In this document: piece by piece, positions 9,101 to 15,292 of the stretch
How positions within the stretch are numbered: the stretch's first letter is position 1
Layout of the letters: each line of letters begins with the position of its first letter
NCBI GenBank assembly: GCA_900541795.1
Contig: UQLC01000025.1
Span: 1-25,607, forward strand
Length of the DNA stretch: 25,607 bases
Source of the DNA: an uncultured Collinsella sp.
GTDB lineage: Bacteria; Actinomycetota; Coriobacteriia; Coriobacteriales; Coriobacteriaceae
Reading direction: 5' to 3'
Notes under the pieces: generated by a model
The model's database searches: none
The model's input: the letters and a program-made list of their open reading frames with translations, nothing else
Told to the model about the DNA's origin: nothing
Program-made: the position numbers and the translations under genes

Positions 9101-9331
9101 TGCGTTGATGCCACCGTTGCCGGAAACCGACAGATGGTTATCCGGATTCACCCAGTAATCAAACAGGTTAATTGTTGTCCCCGAAGGCGAAATCGTCGTA
9201 ACCGTATGGTCCGAAACCTTCGCCTCCGCACGGGCCGGCAGGAAGAAACTCGCCGTCAGCGCGATGGCGAGGGCCAGAACAATCGCATATGGCGAGACCG
9301 GGCGCAGCCCGCGACGACGGTCATAAGACAT
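3188..9331 (-). CDS. Secreted fibro-slime/SpaA/FctA-like adhesin fused in frame to a YtcJ-type amidohydrolase lacking its N-terminus
   Basis: Counted from ATG 9331 the product is 2047 residues. A signal peptide (1 to about 36, ending LPARAEA) is followed by a fibro-slime domain to about residue 355, with DDDVWVFIDD, GDIGGIHSR and HTLKFFYLERG. Two SpaA/Cna-B-like domains follow (about 354-450 and 660-770). Then come four FctA/Spy0128-like repeats (about 1045-1560), each opening TSVTL/DVTVEATK and closing TFTNT, as in isopeptide-bonded pilin domains. A fifth repeat starts GSVELTATKVV and turns at residue 1565-1570 into APGFHDAHLH, the metal site of COG1574 amidohydrolases. That part continues with FKQFFDGVSSQHT, HAIGDEAIH, EHLENFQPD, FGTDSPV and an intact C-terminus. 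The adhesin has no LPXTG signal and the enzyme lacks about 60 N-terminal residues, so this looks like a deletion product or assembly chimera. ATG 9331 has only a weak RBS; see the upstream G-tract. Confidence 0.75.
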   Translation of the reverse strand: MSYDRRRGLRPVSPYAIVLALAIALTASFFLPARAEAKVSDHTVTTISPSGTTINLFDYWVNPDNHLSVSGNGGINASHRFQFNDGQGDAPLNHWTGNTNPQPGIVSNTLSDGYPQLSGTYGGDSLRYLFDSSAQTGKTSHFGVTGLLKVQDGYYVYDSSENYAAYNADKNAFDVYDTWGIDKVGDSSHRGQFFPFDAADKVFKEESGRLVQNGITADNAGNHVNHHFGLSMSTRFVQPNGGLTNDKKDMTFEFAGDDDVWVFIDDVLVGDIGGIHSRASLSINFHTGDIKVNDKSDGTLLSKYQAAKKGTSGFDGNTFKDGTNHTLKFFYLERGATDSNMELKFNLVTVPESDIIKFDQDGGPVEGAQFALYKTDENFTDTTANQNNLLGSGTTNANGQLTLTNDVDNGVINFDDLYKEYHYQHYLLKETKAPNGYRSSLTATDGNMQLEYVPASDKKDAGGVIINRGGMDADSVVWKTGAFAAAKETITAPSTVYKANDNLTKSDKIDDLESGILFAVVLKRDKSANADIKDQNNWYAVSGDPSTGMGYTLAEKSSKAGAIEAAKKDLHAFTLNTSGQYQVEIQNLPGDISKYYYLLSGDARKDAEYTVAIYYTTASSIAEARMDNTVHVFSDDLPDGKENFRRQFATRLLVTNIQNRLFVQKTDSEGKPVDGAKFGLYKSTQVTEDANGKAVLNGEQTPYDTLTTRSVANPVKLEGAGIFPYTSDGKEPLVKGTYYLKEVSAPQGFLLNDTLTKVIVDDYGVHADAGTPDDGVSTFVGVGSLLKSLGQFGAEGDIDNTLTWIKGQRQTSDGTLDGNDNLSWNNDAKGGEDEVHLKYGANGRVYQYGPTKEGEPYRLKTETGWLRMGITQDVLGDTNAKGARADLDGKNLNALFTGATCVRVANKREASLEVTKKVVVPAGLTGKPDAGFTFKFTVPEGKTYKAAVFKNAGAGKQAGDVFDLKNGDTHAIKADETIRVYGLAKGDNYTVQELTGKDEMPAGYKLTGRKQGDKNLTEEGDSISGTIASQNSNGTLAEDNKLVFTNSYSVKSSVTLTGIKAKKKFTGREWTSADSFELCLRAADGTPMPDGATAAPVAGMKQVEKTVTSAEEFSFGEIKYEKPGKYTYYIAETTPAKSDPSWLGGVSYSSAEYKVTVTVKDDGKGNLTEPVVKMEQIYKDDGTATSQVIDDQIAVITNTYRPKETSVTLKATKRFTGGELAGSDFTFQLLDKDGSVVQTVQNEKDGKVAFAAIDYATPGDHDYTIKEVKGADSTVVYDAKGVKVHVKVTDEKGELKATVTYDGEKAVPTFTNTKPTADVTVEATKVLAGKDLTADAFTFGLYDQDGNEDARGTNDKNGKVKLTVKGLNLGEYDYTLKEVAGSDSTITYDSTEVRVHVSVKAEGDKAKATVTYDGKNDIPTFKNTYQPAETSVTLAAKKAYVKSDSTPAALKGGEFAFDLYEGDLTAEQLKGKQPIRSAKNGEDGTVTFPAINYTKAGEYKYTIVEKKGDLSHVTFDDAVHHAAVKVMDKAGKLDAAVAYDGDKADAPTFTNTYTAKGSVELTATKVVAVAPGFHDAHLHYFHSALYLSPLAERFVGENEADAVARLAPLAARRPAGSWLLTQGWRDYLWNPAGMPSRASLDAAYPDRPVAMYSGDAHTLWLNSCALERLGITEESEPPAGGSYDKDADGHLTGIVREAAAMELMPRIVAEFSREELLDAYRSFERYLNEHGITGVCDVSLMAMPGLDFVRDDLFGALEEAGELTVRVSMFPTLLEDRSRLAALQAAHTGPLLSAQGFKQFFDGVSSQHTAWVHDPYTNARFEGDCGRPTVAAEVMEALVAPAAAEGSPVRIHAIGDEAIHRCLDIFEAHPVASPAHHTIEHLENFQPDDIARIARVDVIASVQPRHITLDPGGPERDLGPERVPYMWPFRTLLDSGATLAFGTDSPVTDIDPIDAVYTAVTRRDADTHEPLGGWLPEERITLAEALRAYTAGSAAAAQRADELGQLAPGMFADIVVLDPNPFELAPDDLQQAKVQATYVAGKKVYEQ
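4620..4660 (-). other. Junction between adhesin repeat 5 and amidohydrolase
   Basis: On the minus strand the codons for GSVELTATKVV belong to the opening strand of an FctA-like repeat, as in the four repeats before it. The codons for APGFHDAHLH belong to the first metal-binding motif of the amidohydrolase. The change falls between about 4640 and 4620. Both parents plausibly carry a K/V-V-A segment here, so short microhomology could explain the join. Confidence 0.7.
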
Positions 9332-9443
9332 GACGGACCACCGCTCGCGCGGCCGATGTCCACCAGGAAGTTCCCTGCTGGGACACCCCCCCCCCGATAA
9401 CATTATTCACGAGTAGAGACGTCGTCTCTCTGAGCTCCTGCAT
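9321..9443 (-). CDS. Short leader frame through the G10 tract, overlapping the adhesin start
   Basis: This 40-codon frame (MQELRETTSLLV...) begins at the ATG at 9443. GGGGAGG (9449-9455) sits 5 nt upstream and is the best ribosome binding site in the area. It reads through the G10 tract and ends at a TGA at 9321-9323, overlapping the adhesin start at 9331 by 11 nt. Losing one G (or gaining two) would merge it with the adhesin and add 37 residues before the signal sequence. In the G10 state the overlap could allow re-initiation at 9331. I read it as the regulated 5' end of the adhesin gene, not as an independent protein. Confidence 0.6.
   Translation of the reverse strand: MQELRETTSLLVNNVIGGGVSQQGTSWWTSAARAVVRHVL
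9386..9395 (-). repeat. Homopolymeric G10 tract (C10 on plus) at the adhesin 5' end
   Basis: Ten consecutive G residues on the coding strand lie 55-64 nt upstream of ATG 9331 and 48-57 nt downstream of ATG 9443. A run of this length is prone to slipped-strand mispairing. A small palindrome (AGAGAC/GTCTCT, 9415-9429) lies between the upstream start and the tract. An in-frame ATG (9403) just before the tract has no visible RBS. Confidence 0.9.
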
Positions 9444-9614
9444 AATTTCCTCCCCAGCCACACGGTGACCTGCCTGGGCACCCCCCGGAGGGCCGAGGCA
9501 GTCTGACACATGCCCGCAGTCGTTCAAGAAATACCAACCCCAGCATATGCTTCTGAAGTTATTTTAGTCTTTTTATATAACAGTTTTTGTCTCATTGCCG
9601 ATGAAATCGGCTCA

Positions 9615-9632
9615 GTCCCTTTGTCACATTCT
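9615..9632. repeat. Half of an intergenic hairpin repeat
   Basis: GTCCCTTTGTCACATTCT is identical at 9615-9632 and 16350-16367. At 16332-16366 it is the right arm of a 13-bp inverted repeat. Here the left arm is absent and a different small hairpin (GCCGAT/ATCGGC, 9597-9611) stands in its place. The rest of the 187-nt gap from 9444 to 9630 is AT-rich, with a 10-bp palindrome AGCATATGCT at 9542-9551, and presumably holds the adhesin promoter. I could not assign -35/-10 boxes with confidence. Confidence 0.7.
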
Positions 9633-11058
9633 AGAGCGTGTGGAGCAGGGCGATGAGGAAGCGGATGCCTTGGAGGTAGGCGCGACGGGTGATGCGCTCG
9701 TTGGTGCCGTGGACACCGCGGTCGCATTCGTCATCGTCGACCACAAAGGCGGAGAAGCGAATGCACTCGCGGCAAATGCGCTGGTAGTTGGCGGCATCGG
9801 TTGCACCAATCACGGTCGAGGGCACGATGCCAATCGGCTCTTGGCCCACCGCAGACGATCCGTTTTCCTCCATCCCCCTGGGATCACGGAAATAGCGGGC
9901 GGCGATGGCGCGGACGGCCTCGAGCCCCGGACCGCCCACGCGCGGGGACGGCGAGGGCTCGGAGCTGCCGGGGCCCAGCTCGACCTCGACTCGGCCAGCG
10001 AGCCCAGCGGTGACAACGGCTTCGCGGCAGCAGGCCACGACATCGGCCACGCTCGTACCCTCGAGCATGCGGAAGTTGATATTGGCCCACATATCCTGCG
10101 GCATTACGTTGGCACCGGTGCTGCCGCCCTCGATTTGCGTGGGCGCGCAGGTGGTGGTCACAAGCGGGTACAGCTTTTTGCTGGCGAGGCAGTCGCGCAC
10201 GATGGCATCCTTGCTGGCAGCAATCTCGTCTGCGGTATAAAGCCCCAGCTCGACGAGCTGCGCGGCAAGCAGATCGGTCACACGCGCCGGCCACTCGATA
10301 TCGCAAATCGCGGTAATAGCGCGGCTGAGCACTTCGAGCGACGTGCCACCGTAAGGGTTGGAAGAATGCCCGCCTTCGCTCTTCGTCTTGAGCACGATAT
10401 CGGCATAGCCCTTCTCGGCAAGATCGGCATGCATAAGCCAACCCGCACCTGCGCTGTACTCGGCAGCCGCAACGATACGATAGTCGCCCTCGTCGATCAG
10501 GTACTCAAGCTCTACGCCACGCTCCTCGAGCGCACGACCAATGGCACCCGCGCCGCACTGCGTGGTCTCCTCATCCTGGCCAAAGGCCAGCAGCAGGGTT
10601 CGCTCGTGTTGCCAGCCGTGCGTCAGCGCATACTCAACGGCCTCCAGGATGCCCGCAACCTGGTCTTTCATATCGATGGCGCCGCGACCCCAAATATAGG
10701 CGTCGTCCACGTGCCCGCTAAAGGGATCGTGCGTCCAGTCTGTCTCGGTGCCCGGCACCACGGGAACCACGTCCATGTGGCCCATGAGCATGACGGGTTT
10801 GAGGGCAGGGTCGGAACCGCTAAGCGTCACCAATAGCGAATGGTCGATAAGCTCAACCTCGCCCGCCGCGAACACGCGCGGATACGCCTGCTGCATATAC
10901 GCGCGCAGGTCGTCGAACGGCTGCCAGTCCACCGCCTCGGCATCCATACTCGAAATGGTCGGAAACGACAGCACACGGCCCAGGCGCTCGCATGCGCCGG
11001 CCTCGTCTATACCGGCAAAATCATCCTCATGCGCAAAGAAGCGCCAAACCTCGGCCAT
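9631..11058 (-). CDS. M20 family metallopeptidase (dipeptidase/acylase-like)
   Basis: This is a zinc exopeptidase or deacylase of the M20/ArgE-DapE clan, 475 residues, closest in layout to the larger carboxypeptidase S/PM20D1-like members. Metal and catalytic motifs are in order: GHMDVVP (H94, D96), GRGAIDMKD (D129), QDEETT with tandem E163-E164, and IDEGD (D189). SEGGHSSNPYG opens the dimerisation domain and STGANVMPQD follows it. I chose the ATG at 11058 because AAAGGA lies 5-6 nt upstream; the frame runs 18 codons further without a site. It is the last gene after an amino-acid ABC transporter on the same strand, 72 nt behind the ATPase. This suggests it cleaves an imported peptide or N-acylated amino acid. 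No signal peptide is seen, so it is probably cytoplasmic. Confidence 0.9.
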   Translation of the reverse strand: MAEVWRFFAHEDDFAGIDEAGACERLGRVLSFPTISSMDAEAVDWQPFDDLRAYMQQAYPRVFAAGEVELIDHSLLVTLSGSDPALKPVMLMGHMDVVPVVPGTETDWTHDPFSGHVDDAYIWGRGAIDMKDQVAGILEAVEYALTHGWQHERTLLLAFGQDEETTQCGAGAIGRALEERGVELEYLIDEGDYRIVAAAEYSAGAGWLMHADLAEKGYADIVLKTKSEGGHSSNPYGGTSLEVLSRAITAICDIEWPARVTDLLAAQLVELGLYTADEIAASKDAIVRDCLASKKLYPLVTTTCAPTQIEGGSTGANVMPQDMWANINFRMLEGTSVADVVACCREAVVTAGLAGRVEVELGPGSSEPSPSPRVGGPGLEAVRAIAARYFRDPRGMEENGSSAVGQEPIGIVPSTVIGATDAANYQRICRECIRFSAFVVDDDECDRGVHGTNERITRRAYLQGIRFLIALLHTL

Positions 11059-11082
11059 GACATCCTTTCGATTGTGATGACG

Positions 11083-11107
11083 AGGGCCGCCCCACCGGAG
11101 CGGCCCT
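11083..11107 (-). promoter_or_regulatory. Intercistronic hairpin between ATPase and M20 peptidase
   Basis: Arms AGGGCCGC and GCGGCCCT pair perfectly around a 9-nt loop, with no U-tract after it. It may be a partial terminator or an mRNA-stability element that lowers expression of the last gene. Confidence 0.5.
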
Positions 11108-11130
11108 GCCACGTAAGCGTTTGCGGTCGG

Positions 11131-11916
11131 CTATTTATCCTCGAGATAACGCGAGAGGAACTCGCGGGTACGCTGGTGCTTGGGGTTGCCAAAGAGCTCC
11201 GCCGGCGCGGCGTCCTCGAGGACCACGCCCTTGTCCATAAAGACCACGCGGTCGGACACCGTGCGGGCAAAGGCCATCTCGTGCGTGACGACGACCATGG
11301 TCATGCCGTCGGCAGCGAGCTTGCGCATGACCTCGAGCACCTCTCCCACGATCTCGGGGTCGAGTGCGGAGGTCGGCTCGTCGAACAGCATGATCTGCGG
11401 ATTCATGCATAGGGCACGAGCGATGGCAACGCGCTGCTTTTGGCCGCCGGACAGGCGACCCACGGCGGCGTGCGCGAACTTCTCGAGCCCCACGCTCGTC
11501 AGATGCTCCATCGCGACCTTCTCGGCCTCGGCCTTGCTCATCTTTTTGAGCGTGACGGGCGCGAGCGTGCAGTTATCGAGCACATCCATGTTGTTGAACA
11601 GGTTAAAGCCCTGGAACACCATGCCGATGTCCTCGCGCAGCTTGTTGATGTTGCAGCGCTCGGCCGTGAGGTCCTGGCCGTGGAACCAGATGTGGCCCGC
11701 GTCCGGGGTCTCGAGCAGGTTGAGGCAGCGCAGGAAGGTCGACTTGCCCGAACCCGAGGCGCCGATGATGGTGACGACCTCGCCGGGATTGACGGACAGG
11801 TCGATGCCCTTGAGTACCTCGAGCGAGCCGAAGCTCTTGCGCAGGCCCTCGACGCGGATGAGCGGCTCATTGGTCTGTGCGGCGGCCGCAACGCCGGTAA
11901 TGGCGGTATCTGCCAT
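11131..11916 (-). CDS. Polar amino-acid ABC transporter ATP-binding protein
   Basis: This is the nucleotide-binding subunit (261 residues) of a GlnQ/HisP-type importer. Visible motifs are Walker A GASGSGKS (52-59), the Q-loop at Q102, signature LSGGQ (155-159), Walker B IMLFDE (175-180) with PTSALDP following, and the H-loop in VVVTHEM near 211. I chose ATG 11916 because AGGAG lies 7 nt upstream; the frame extends 34 codons further without a site and with no family sequence. The N-terminus carries about 18 extra Ala/Thr-rich residues before the domain starts. It sits 22 nt after the permease stop in a binding protein-permease-ATPase-peptidase operon. Substrate cannot be fixed beyond polar amino acid or small peptide. 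Confidence 0.93.
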   Translation of the reverse strand: MADTAITGVAAAAQTNEPLIRVEGLRKSFGSLEVLKGIDLSVNPGEVVTIIGASGSGKSTFLRCLNLLETPDAGHIWFHGQDLTAERCNINKLREDIGMVFQGFNLFNNMDVLDNCTLAPVTLKKMSKAEAEKVAMEHLTSVGLEKFAHAAVGRLSGGQKQRVAIARALCMNPQIMLFDEPTSALDPEIVGEVLEVMRKLAADGMTMVVVTHEMAFARTVSDRVVFMDKGVVLEDAAPAELFGNPKHQRTREFLSRYLEDK

Positions 11917-11938
11917 GATGATTCTCCTCGTCTTGAGC

Positions 11939-13087
11939 CTAGTTGGAGCTGGGCAGCGTGACCGAAGCCTCGGCGCCGAGCTTTTTGCCAAAGGCCTCGA
12001 GCAGGCGGCTCGCCACAAGCGTCAGGATCAGGTAGACCACGAGCGCCACGCAGTAGACCTCCATCTGGCGATAGTACACACCGGCGACGGTGGTGGTGGC
12101 GTACATGAGGTCGAACACGCCGATAACCGAGAGCACCGACGAATCCTTGATGTTGATGATGAGCTCGTTGGTGAGCGCCGGGATCGCGTTTTTAATGCCC
12201 TGGGGGAACACGACTTTGCGCATAGCTTGCCACTGCGACAGGCCCAGCGAGCGTGCTGCCTCGGCCTGGCCGGGATCGATGGACTCGATGCCGCCGCGCA
12301 GGACCTCCATCATGTAGGCGGTGGAGTTGAGCGAGATGGTGACGAGGCCGGCGGTGAAGGTGCTCCAAATCTGGTTGGCCTGAGCGGTCTCGAAGCCCAT
12401 GCCGCGCAAAACGGTGAAGCCCGCGTAATAGATGAGCAGACCCTGGACCATCATGGGCGTGCCGCGCACGATGGTGGAGTAGACGGTCGCAAAGCCGCGG
12501 CCGATACTCTTAACGAAGCGCACCAGGTCGTTGTCCACGCGATCGAAGGTCTGAATGCGCAGGAACACGAAAAGCAGCGCCAGGAAGAATGCGATGACGG
12601 TGCCGAAGGTGGCAAGCGCGATGGTGATCTCGATACCGCGAATGAAGAAGTCGCCGCTCTTGTAGGTCATGTAGACCAGGCTCGACAAAAAGTCGCTGGG
12701 GTTGGAATCCGAGACAATGCTCACCTGCACCAGGTCGATAAACGACATGACGCAGCGGTCGATAAAGAAAACTGCCGCGATGGCGACCACGACGTAGCTG
12801 CCTAAACGTGCTCCACGACGGAAACGCTCAGATGCGAACGGCGACTTTTCGCGATAGTCGCTCCAGTGCATAAGCTTGGTGACCAGCGCCGCCGCCGACA
12901 CGACGAGCCACGCCCACAGGATCGCCCAAAGACAATCTTGGAAGATACCGGTGGGGGCCAAGAAGCTCAGCGGCGTGGGGTTGCGTTGGCTAAACGCCAG
13001 GCCGAGCGCCGCGATAACACTCGTGCCCAGGTATACATAACGGTGGTCGGCCTTGATAAAGGAGGCCAGGCGATTAATGGTTTTCAT
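11939..13087 (-). CDS. Polar amino-acid ABC transporter permease with extended N-terminus
   Basis: This is a HisM/GlnP-type transmembrane subunit. The C-terminal 230 residues hold the BPD-type permease core with the EAA loop EAARSLGLSQWQAMRKVVFP that contacts the ATPase. The N-terminal about 150 residues add roughly three TM segments (near 15-35, 45-70 and 95-120). That makes the 382-residue protein clearly longer than the usual 220-250. The ATG at 13087 is preceded by GGGAGG. It follows the binding-protein gene after 9 nt and precedes the ATPase by 22 nt. A single permease gene implies a homodimer. Confidence 0.92.
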   Translation of the reverse strand: MKTINRLASFIKADHRYVYLGTSVIAALGLAFSQRNPTPLSFLAPTGIFQDCLWAILWAWLVVSAAALVTKLMHWSDYREKSPFASERFRRGARLGSYVVVAIAAVFFIDRCVMSFIDLVQVSIVSDSNPSDFLSSLVYMTYKSGDFFIRGIEITIALATFGTVIAFFLALLFVFLRIQTFDRVDNDLVRFVKSIGRGFATVYSTIVRGTPMMVQGLLIYYAGFTVLRGMGFETAQANQIWSTFTAGLVTISLNSTAYMMEVLRGGIESIDPGQAEAARSLGLSQWQAMRKVVFPQGIKNAIPALTNELIINIKDSSVLSVIGVFDLMYATTTVAGVYYRQMEVYCVALVVYLILTLVASRLLEAFGKKLGAEASVTLPSSN

Positions 13088-13096
13088 GCTGCCTCC

Positions 13097-14023
13097 CTAT
13101 GCCGGCTGACGGTCGAGGCACGCGTCCCACATTTGGTCGCGCTCCTCTTGGCTAATGCCCTTGAGTGTCTTGTCGATGAGCTTAAGCAGCTTGTCCGAGC
13201 CCTTGCGGCAGCCGACGTTTGCCGTGACTTCCTGCTTAAAGCCCTCGCCCTCGGCAAATCGAATCGGCACGATACCCGGGTTTTGGGCCATATAGCCCTT
13301 CTCGTTCTCGGTATTGTAGGTCACGGCGTCGCAGGTGCCCTGCAGCAGGTTCGAAAACACCGTGGGGACCGAATCGACCGGGTTCTTGTGGACAACGCCC
13401 GGGATCTCGTCGATGACGGTATCGAGCATGGTGTCCTTTTGGCCGAGGACCGTTGCGCCGCTAAAGTCGCTGAGCTTGGTCGCATTTTGGTAGGGCGAGC
13501 CCTCTTTTACGAACAGGCCAAAGTAGCCAATGAAGTACGGGTCGGAAAAGCCGACGGACTCCTCGCGCTCGGGCGTGGCGCTCATGCCGGCAATGATGAG
13601 GTCGATCTGGCCGTTGTTGAGCGAATCGATAAGACCCGAGAAGCTCTGCTTGACGGCAACGGGCTCGCCACCGAGGGCTTTGCAGACGATCTTGGCGATC
13701 TGCACGTCGTAACCATCGGCATAGGCGCCCTGCACGTTGTCGATGGGGATAGTGTACTTGCTGGCTTCGGAGACCTGCCAGTTGTACGGGGCGTAGGCCG
13801 CCTCCATGCCAATGCGAATCTTGTCCTTGCCGATCACGGAATCGGACAGGTCGTCGCGACCGCCGCCCGTCGTGGGCTGAACCACTTCCAGCGTGGAGGG
13901 GCGCTGGCAACCGGCAAGTGCGCCGGCGACGACAGTAGCGCTCGCAGCGAGAGCGCCACCCAAAAAGATGCGACGGCTGCATACCGGCTGTGGATGCGCG
14001 TCGCGTTGATGGGGAGAATGCAT
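13097..14023 (-). CDS. Amino-acid ABC transporter substrate-binding lipoprotein
   Basis: This is an extracellular solute-binding protein of family 3 (SBP_bac_3), 308 residues. The N-terminus has a twin-arginine SRRIFLGG followed by a hydrophobic stretch and lipobox GALAGC, with the lipidated Cys at 39. It is therefore probably a Tat- or Sec-exported lipoprotein. The mature domain shows the expected landmarks: IRIGMEAAYAPYNW, GYDVQIAKIVCKAL, GQIDLIIAGMSATPEREESV and FSDPYFIG. I chose ATG 14023 because GGGAAGG lies 6 nt upstream. The frame continues 24 codons upstream, but that extension would bury the signal peptide. It is the first gene of the operon. Confidence 0.92.
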   Translation of the reverse strand: MHSPHQRDAHPQPVCSRRIFLGGALAASATVVAGALAGCQRPSTLEVVQPTTGGGRDDLSDSVIGKDKIRIGMEAAYAPYNWQVSEASKYTIPIDNVQGAYADGYDVQIAKIVCKALGGEPVAVKQSFSGLIDSLNNGQIDLIIAGMSATPEREESVGFSDPYFIGYFGLFVKEGSPYQNATKLSDFSGATVLGQKDTMLDTVIDEIPGVVHKNPVDSVPTVFSNLLQGTCDAVTYNTENEKGYMAQNPGIVPIRFAEGEGFKQEVTANVGCRKGSDKLLKLIDKTLKGISQEERDQMWDACLDRQPA

Positions 14024-14165
14024 AATCTGCCTTCCCTGTTGAATCGTATGCTGACGACTTAACAGGATATACGCCAGCAACCAGCAGCGCAGCACAAGCT
14101 CGAAAAATTAATAGACACACGGTAATCATTGGGGACGCCGATGTTTTGGCAATGCCGGCGAGCGA

Positions 14166-14255
14166 CGTCCAGAGCGACAAGTGGCATGAAAAAGGCAAGG
14201 CATGACCAGAAGGTCTATGCCTTGCCTTTTGAATGACAACTTGTCGCTCTGGACG
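14166..14255. terminator. Nested inverted repeats / bidirectional terminator
   Basis: The outer arms CGTCCAGAGCGACAAGT (14166-14182) and its exact complement (14239-14255) enclose an inner hairpin (14190-14207 with 14212-14230, one bulge, AGAA loop). The inner hairpin starts in an A-run and ends in a T-run. It can therefore terminate in both directions. On the minus strand it lies after the epimerase gene and before the ABC operon. The outer 17-bp perfect arms are unusual for a simple terminator. Confidence 0.75.
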
Positions 14256-14285
14256 ACGCGCAGCATCGACCGAGCGGCGGAACCT

Positions 14286-15179
14286 CTAGAGCAAGGTAAC
14301 GCTAAAACTGCGCTTGTCCGTCTCGCCCGGGGCCAGGGTGATGGTGTTGACCTTGTGCTCAAAGACATCGTCCTCGGTGTCCATGGTGGTGTGACCGGTC
14401 CAGGGCTCGAGCGCCACAAACGGGGCGTCGTTGGCGGCAGACCACACGCCGATGTACTTAAAGCCCTCAAAGTCGATCTTGACGCCGTGGCCAGACTTGC
14501 GGCCGCGCAGCGTGAGCGTGGAGCCCGGGGCATCGGTGAACATGATGGCATCGTTATCGAAGCTGCGGTGCGTGATGGGCAGCACGTCCGAGTTGTCGGG
14601 GGCCTTGTAGCTACCCTCGAACGTCATAAGACCGTCGGGCGTGATGATGGGGGCCTCGTTGGTCCAAGCCTCGGTAAATGCCAGCTCGTAATCCTCGAAC
14701 GTCTCGTCCTCGGCACCGGGAGCCGGTACGTTAAACGCGGGGTGGCCGCCCACCGAGAACGGCAGGTCCACGTCGCCGGTATTGGTGACGGCAAAGGTCT
14801 GGGTAAGTGTGGCGTCACCAGTCAGGGCATAGGTCATGTTGAGCTTAAAGTGGAACGGGAAGGCCTTGAGCGACTCGGGCGTGTCGGTGATCTCGTACGT
14901 TACCGAGGAGCCGTCCTCCGAAACCTCGACCAGCTTGTGCTCGACGATGCGCGCGAGTCCGTGGCGCGGCATCTCGCAGGTGCCGGCCGCAGACGTTGCC
15001 GTGTTGTTGCGCAGCGAACCCACAATGGGGAACAGGATGGGCGCATGCTTGCCCCAAAAGGCGGGGTCGCCCCGCCACAGATACTCGTTGCCGTTGAGAG
15101 CAAGGCTCGTGAGCTGGGCGCCCATGGAATCGATGGCCGCGGTGAGGCCGCCGCGCTTGATGGTAGTGACGGTAGACAT
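14286..15179 (-). CDS. Aldose 1-epimerase family protein (LacX-like)
   Basis: This 297-residue protein is of the galactose-mutarotase-like superfamily, which interconverts sugar anomers or hexose-6-phosphate epimers. Family landmarks are the N-terminal LNGNEYLWRGDPAFWGKHAPIL, the conserved RHGLAR, the SVGGHPAFNVP region with the catalytic-type His, and ALEPWTGHTT near the end. This pattern is that of the LacX/YeaD-like subgroup, not of GalM itself. I chose ATG 15179 because a strong GGAGGA sits 6 nt upstream; the frame opens 8 codons earlier. It appears monocistronic, with the nested hairpin after it. A small inverted repeat (ACAATAG/CTATTGT, 15200-15222) lies upstream. Confidence 0.88.
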   Translation of the reverse strand: MSTVTTIKRGGLTAAIDSMGAQLTSLALNGNEYLWRGDPAFWGKHAPILFPIVGSLRNNTATSAAGTCEMPRHGLARIVEHKLVEVSEDGSSVTYEITDTPESLKAFPFHFKLNMTYALTGDATLTQTFAVTNTGDVDLPFSVGGHPAFNVPAPGAEDETFEDYELAFTEAWTNEAPIITPDGLMTFEGSYKAPDNSDVLPITHRSFDNDAIMFTDAPGSTLTLRGRKSGHGVKIDFEGFKYIGVWSAANDAPFVALEPWTGHTTMDTEDDVFEHKVNTITLAPGETDKRSFSVTLL

Positions 15180-15292
15180 GCTACTTCCTCCAAAAGTAAA
15201 CAATAGTGTCGAGGGCTATTGTCCCACTCTTGGCGGCGGGACGGGACGGCAGGCGATTATTGAGTAGCCATAGCGGAATGAGCGGCGAGCGC

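Noticed and set aside
9595..10836. A 413-codon plus-strand frame
   Set aside because: It lies opposite the M20 peptidase with full catalytic motifs, starts inside a hairpin region and lacks an RBS.
11180..12805. A 541-codon plus-strand frame across the ABC genes
   Set aside because: It is antisense to well-defined ATPase and permease genes, and its composition is not protein-like.
14166..14255. Terminal inverted repeats of an insertion sequence
   Set aside because: Only about 55 nt lie between the arms and there is no transposase. A terminator or hairpin element fits better.
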